DNA of 64,000 nucleotides from Anadara kagoshimensis (Eukaryota > Mollusca > Bivalvia > Arcoida > Arcidae), in assembly GCA_021292105.1 (NCBI GenBank), contig CM037865.1, forward strand, positions 66,213,630 to 66,277,629, read 5' to 3'. Below, piece after piece: positions 59,601 through 64,000 of the stretch (position 1 is its first letter; the number at the start of each line of letters is the position of its first letter). The translations under genes were made by a program, and so were the position numbers. Below the pieces are notes generated by a model that did no database searches, was not told where the DNA came from, and saw nothing but the letters and a program-made list of their open reading frames with translations.

Positions 59601-61690
59601 CCCATGAAACATTTTCGTAGAAGATTTAAAGGGACAATTTCATGTTGCCATTGACATTGCATGGACTTAACGGATATGAAATATTTCAGGGGAAATTTCC
59701 CATGAAAAATCTGATACTTTGACTTTGAAAAATTCTGATATTTTGAGTTTCCCATGAAACTTCAGATACTTTGATTCAGAAATTTTAAGGGGAAATTTCC
59801 CATGTAAACTTCTTATAGTTTGATTCTGAGAATTTCAGGGGAAATTCCCATGAAAACTCAGATACTTTGATTCTGAAAATTCCAGGGTAAATTTCCTGTG
59901 AAAATTTCAGATGCTTTGATTCTGAAAGTTTCAGGGTAAATTTCCCACGAAACTTCAGAAACTAAAATTTCAGAGGAAATTCCCGTGAAAACTTCATGTG
60001 AAAACTTCAGATACTTTGATTTAGAAAATTTCAGGGGAAATTTCCTGTGAAAATTTCTTATAATTTGATTTAGAAAATTTCAGAGGAAATTTCCCGTGAA
60101 AACTTCAGATACTTTGATTCTGAAAATTTCAGGGTAAATTTCCCATGAAAACTTCAGATACCTTGATTCAGAAAATTTCAGGGGAAATTTCCCGTGAAAA
60201 CTTCAGGGGAAATTTCCCGTGAAAACTTCAGATACTTTGACTCTGAAAATTTCAGGGGAAATTTCCCACGAAAACTTCAGATACTTTGATTCTGAAAATT
60301 TCAGGGGAAATTTCCCGTGAAAACTTCAGGGGAAATTTCCCGTGAAAACTTCAGATACTTTGACTCTGAAAATTTCAGGGGAAATTTCCCACGAAAACTT
60401 CAGATACTTTGATTCTGAAAATTTCAGGGGAAATTCTCTGTGTAAACTTCTTACAGTTTGATTCTGAGAATTCCAGGGTAAATTTCCCGTGAAAACTTCT
60501 GATACTTTGATTCTGAGAATTCCAGGGTAAATTTCCCGTGAAAATTTCAGATACTTTGATTTTGAAAATTTCAGGGGAAATTTCCCGTGAAAACTTCAGA
60601 TACTTTGATTCTGAGAATTCCAGGGTAAATTAAATTTCCCGTGAAAATTTCAGATACTTTGATTTTGAAAATTTCAGGGGAAATTTCCCGTGAAAATTTC
60701 AGATACTTTGATTTTGAAAATTTCAGGGTAAATTTCCCATGAAATCTTCAGATACTTTGATTCTGAGAATTCCAGGGTAAATTTCCCATGAAAACTTCAG
60801 ATACTTTGCTTTTGAAAGTTTCAGGGTAAATTTCCCACGAAAACTTCAGAAACTTTAATTCAGAAATATTCAGGGGAAACTTCATGTGAAAACTTCAGAA
60901 ACTTTGATTCAAAAATATTCAGGGGAAATTTTCTGTGAAAACTTCAGATACTTTGATTATGAAAATTTCAGGGGAAATTTCCCGTGAAAACTTCTGATAC
61001 TTTGATTCAGAAAATTTCAGGGGAAATTTCCCGTGAAAACTTCAGATACTTTGATTCTGAAAATTTCAGGGGAAATTTCCTGTGAAAACTTCAGATACTT
61101 TGATTCTGAAAATTTCAGGGGAAATTTCCCGTGAAAACTTCAGATACTTTGATTATGAAAATTTCAGGGGAAATTTCCCGTGAAAACTTCTGATACTTTG
61201 ATTCAGAAAATTTCAGGGGAAATTTCCCGTGAAAACTTCAGATACTTTAATTCAGAAAATGTCAGGGTAAAATTCCCATGAAAACTTCAGATACTTTGCT
61301 TTTGAAAATTTCAGGGGAAATTTCCTGTGAAAACTTCAGATACTTTGATTCTGAAAATTTCAGGGTAAATTTCCCATGAAAACTTCTGATACTTTGATTC
61401 AGAAAATGTCAGGGTAAATTTCCCATGAAAACTTTTGATACTTTGATTCTGAAAATTTCAGGGGAAATTTCCCATGAAAACTTCAGATACTTTGCTTTTG
61501 AAAATTTCAGGGGAAATTTCCCGTGAAAACTTCAGATACTTTGATTCTGAAAATTTCAGGGTAAATTTCCCATGAAAACTTCAGATACCTTGATTCAGAA
61601 AATTTCAGGGTAAATTTCCCATGAAAACTTCTGATACTTTGATTCAGAATATTTTAAGAGAAATGTCTCATGAACACTTTAGATACTTTA
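59601..61690. repeat. ~49-bp minisatellite, about 40 units, with GGGAAATTTCCC core
   Basis: A typical unit reads GAAAATTTCAGGGGAAATTT, then CCCGTGAAAACTTCAGATAC, then TTTGATTCT, 49 bp in all. Some units are shortened (for example the doubled GTGAAAACTTCAGGGG pieces at 60200 and 60320) and some carry GGGTAAATTTCCC. The centre GGGAAATTTCCC is a perfect 12-bp palindrome and resembles Rel/NF-kB binding sites. Confidence 0.93.
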
Positions 61691-62344
61691 TTATCATGAA
61701 ATTATGGAATGTCTCACCAAATATCCTTAAGACTTGTTTTCAGAAAATTGCTAGGGGAAATATCATACAAGTATTCTTTGAATAATTTACTTTAAAGGGG
61801 GTTACATGTATATTCACCAGTTCACGGGGTGAACATTTTGCGATATTCAAAATCAGACATTTCACATTTCACTCTTCATGAGTTGTTTATTTTCCTACAC
61901 TACAAACATACATACATGATCAAACTTGGAGTACTTGAATACCCTGAATAACTCAAAGTCATCTGCTGGTGCCGCGATCTAATTATTATTATACAATATA
62001 TATTACATGTATAATAAACCTTGATGGCTCTAACTTTGATAGCTCTATGCCTCAACTTGCTCGAAAAATAAAAGCCATGTTACTGATTACATAAAAAGTA
62101 ACGGAATGAAATAAAACAATTAGTCTGAACTATTAAATGTTACCAAGAATAAGTAATTAACTTTGTTCATTTATTTCTTAACTCGATTGCGATGCCTGGA
62201 GGTACTTGATCTGTAAAACACCTGGGTCATCAATGCTTATTATTGTCTGGTCATATTCCATGTAACTCAGTATACTATCTTCGTTTAGATTCTGATGATT
62301 TTAAGTCAATCCTTCTATAATAATTTTTGAAAAATTTGGAGGAA
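61691..62344. other. Non-coding stretch
   Basis: No exon or repeat recognised. Confidence 0.45.
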
Positions 62345-62673
62345 CTACTTAAACTGGTGTACCTTGTAGTATGTTATGTAAAATATTGTATTGTATGAGA
62401 ACCTTGACCATGGTTTCCTGTAGCTGCTTTTGAATTCCCTGCAAATATTTCCATCTTGAGAAAACTTAAAATGATATGTGTGGTTTGACATTTTGTTAAT
62501 AAAAGGTTTAATCCAGCCTTTTATGTAAAATACTCCATGAAGTCTTTTTGATGTAGGCATCGATTTAATAACCAGGTTGGTGCATCATTTCTCCTTAAAA
62601 CCTCCATTATCTGATTAAAACCAGCATCTATGTGTTCATGGGTGTGTCCAACAAATAGAAAAGAGAGATGAAC
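62345..62673 (-). pseudogene. Broken exon of a transposon-associated protein (DUF7869-like)
   Basis: After an acceptor TTTTTTCAG at 62674-62682 the minus strand reads VHLSFLFVGHTHEHIDAGFN then QIMEVLRRNDAPTWLLNRCL. A frameshift near 62535 follows, after which the next frame gives FYIKGWIKPFINKM, YHFKFSQDG and KPWSRF. VGHTHE.ID and W.KP.....H.FKF are hallmarks I associate with a large multicopy family of uncharacterised, probably transposon-derived proteins (DUF7869). Its biochemical role is unknown. The family name is from memory and needs a profile search. Confidence 0.55.
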
Positions 62674-63084
62674 CTGAAAAAATGAAATTAAAATTAACTA
62701 ATTTATGTTTCAAAAAGCTGTGGTTATACTTTAGTAGTTATTAGTTATATATAGACAAATATTTCATATTTTGAAATTAGGAGAAAACTGTTTATAACTG
62801 AAAACGGAGAATGAAAGAACAAATGAACATAATAAAAACAAGATAAACATATACAGGTAAACAACATTGGCATGTCCACTTGACTTTTTGTTAGGAATAG
62901 TCATATAGGATGATCCACTCAATATATATGGGGTGAATAGTAATCAGGTGTGTAATAGGTGTGAAAATTTCAGGTGTAAATTATATGTAAAATATGCATT
63001 TTAAAACGCAAGGACTTTAAAAAAGATAGGACAGTTTATTACTTTCAAGTGAATTACACTGGATTATGGTGAAAAATAACTTTG
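62674..63084. other. Probable 5' leader of the LINE that follows
   Basis: Non-coding. The part near 62935-63080, directly before the ORF1 start, is probably LINE 5' untranslated sequence, but no boundary is visible. Confidence 0.35.
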
Positions 63085-64000
63085 ATGCCACCCAGGAAAA
63101 GGAGAAAACACAAAAGTGCTAACAAAAAAATAGTGAACTGTAAATCATCAACAATGGCGAGTGGCGGGGTAGGTGAGATCAATAATATAAATAACATTAA
63201 CTTTATACAGGACTCGCAGATAGACAATGCTTTACAAATGAACAATTCTGAGCAATTAGAACAGAATATAAATGCAAATCCTCAACATAATATTTGTGTT
63301 CAAAACACATCTCAAAATATGCAGGGGTTTCAAAATGTTAATATGCAGTATAACCCGTACACAACTACAGAATCACAACCCCCACCCTGGGTCCATGAAA
63401 TATTTTCACGATTGGAAAATGTGTCTTTTATAATTAGACTTGGTAAACTGGACTTAATAGAAAGTTCCGTTAATAATCTACAGTCATCATTACAATGTGT
63501 CAGCAAAGATGTGAAGTCTTTGGACTCTCGAGTGTCCTCTCTGGAAAAAGGTTCGTCGTTGATAAACAAATCTGTTGCTGATTTAAAAACAAAAACGGAT
63601 AAAACTGAAAAATCGTTGAATGCCGTAAAAAGGAGATTAACAGTGTCAAAAATGTGAAAGAAACTTTGGCAAAACTCCAAGATGAAAATTCCAAACTTTT
63701 TGAATTAAATTTGAAATTATCAGATGAAATAAATGATCTTAAATGCAGATCAATGCGCGAAAATCTGCTTTTTTATGGCATTCATGAAAGTGAAAGTGAA
63801 AACTGTGCTGAAAAAGTACGCAATTTTTGCAAAAATGAACTACACATAACGGATGCCGAGGAGATTAAGATCGATAGAGCCCACAGGATTGGAGGTTACA
63901 GCGAGAGAAAAATTCGACCAATTGTCGTTAAATTCACATACTTTGAGCAAAGAGAAAGGATAAGAAAAAATAGTTACAAACTGAAAGGGAAAAATCATTA
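63085..64000 (+). pseudogene. L1/Tx1-type LINE ORF1, frameshifted, runs off the window
   Basis: ORF1 proteins bind element RNA as trimers. The start MPPRKRRKHKSANKK at 63085 is strongly basic. An Asn-rich linker follows, then a coiled coil (about residues 115-185, heptads such as SLDSRVSSLEKGSSLINKS). Near 63630 the frame shifts: the first frame ends at 63657, and the continuing one reads NVKETLAKLQDENSKLFEL then SMRENLLFYGIHESE, IKIDRAHRIGG and RPIVVKFTYFEQRERI, the RNA-recognition-like part of the transposase-22 type. ORF2 would lie beyond the window. The start could also be 63154 (MASGG). The single frameshift suggests a young but inactive copy, or a sequencing error in the A-rich run. Confidence 0.85.

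Noticed and set aside
1-64000. tRNA or rRNA genes
   Set aside because: No cloverleaf-like or ribosomal conserved segments were noticed on reading; a covariance-model scan would be the proper test.

Overview
The window is AT-rich, intron-bearing animal DNA dominated by transposable elements and tandem repeats. The gene content (fibrinogen-related lectins with an N-terminal six-cysteine segment), many Penelope-like retroelement tails, a mariner element and L1/Tx1-type LINEs point to a lophotrochozoan, most likely a bivalve mollusc. No species is named, because nothing in the sequence fixes it. No bacterial operons, CRISPR arrays, rRNA or tRNA genes were seen.

Layout. Positions 1-24000 hold no convincing complete gene. 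They carry minisatellites (114-116 bp units at 5357-6161, degenerate short units at 7650-7905, 27-bp units at 8560-9380, 69-bp units at 23067-23273), one full-length but broken mariner (10251-11431), a direct segmental duplication (12846-13835 and 16397-18420) that carries the same 82-bp putative first exon twice, and scattered Penelope tails. At 24049-28029 lies a decayed LINE ORF2 on the minus strand.

The centre of interest is 29.2-57.6 kb: two five-exon genes arranged head to head as the arms of a large inverted duplication. The left gene (minus, exons between 36955 and 29581) reads open through all exons, with consensus splice sites, and predicts a 304-residue secreted lectin: signal peptide, six-cysteine PAN/apple-like segment, then a fibrinogen C-terminal domain with its calcium site. 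The right gene (plus, 45959-57116) keeps exon lengths 125, 97, 165 and 227 bp exactly, but has a 2-bp deletion in exon 1. A Penelope tail has also landed 12 bp after its exon-2 splice donor. The last exon of the pair differs mainly by amino-acid-changing substitutions while synonymous positions are nearly unchanged, which suggests diversifying selection on the ligand-binding face. The roughly 8-kb spacer between the arms is filled with a dead LINE and two Penelope copies with reverse-transcriptase sequence. Some Penelope tails lie at equivalent places in both arms (older than the duplication) and others in one arm only (younger).

From 58.9 kb to the end come a degenerate ~120-bp repeat, a ~2-kb minisatellite of ~49-bp units built round the palindrome GGGAAATTTCCC, the broken exon of a transposon-associated protein (minus, near 62.5 kb) and, running off the window edge, ORF1 of another L1/Tx1-type LINE (63085 onward).
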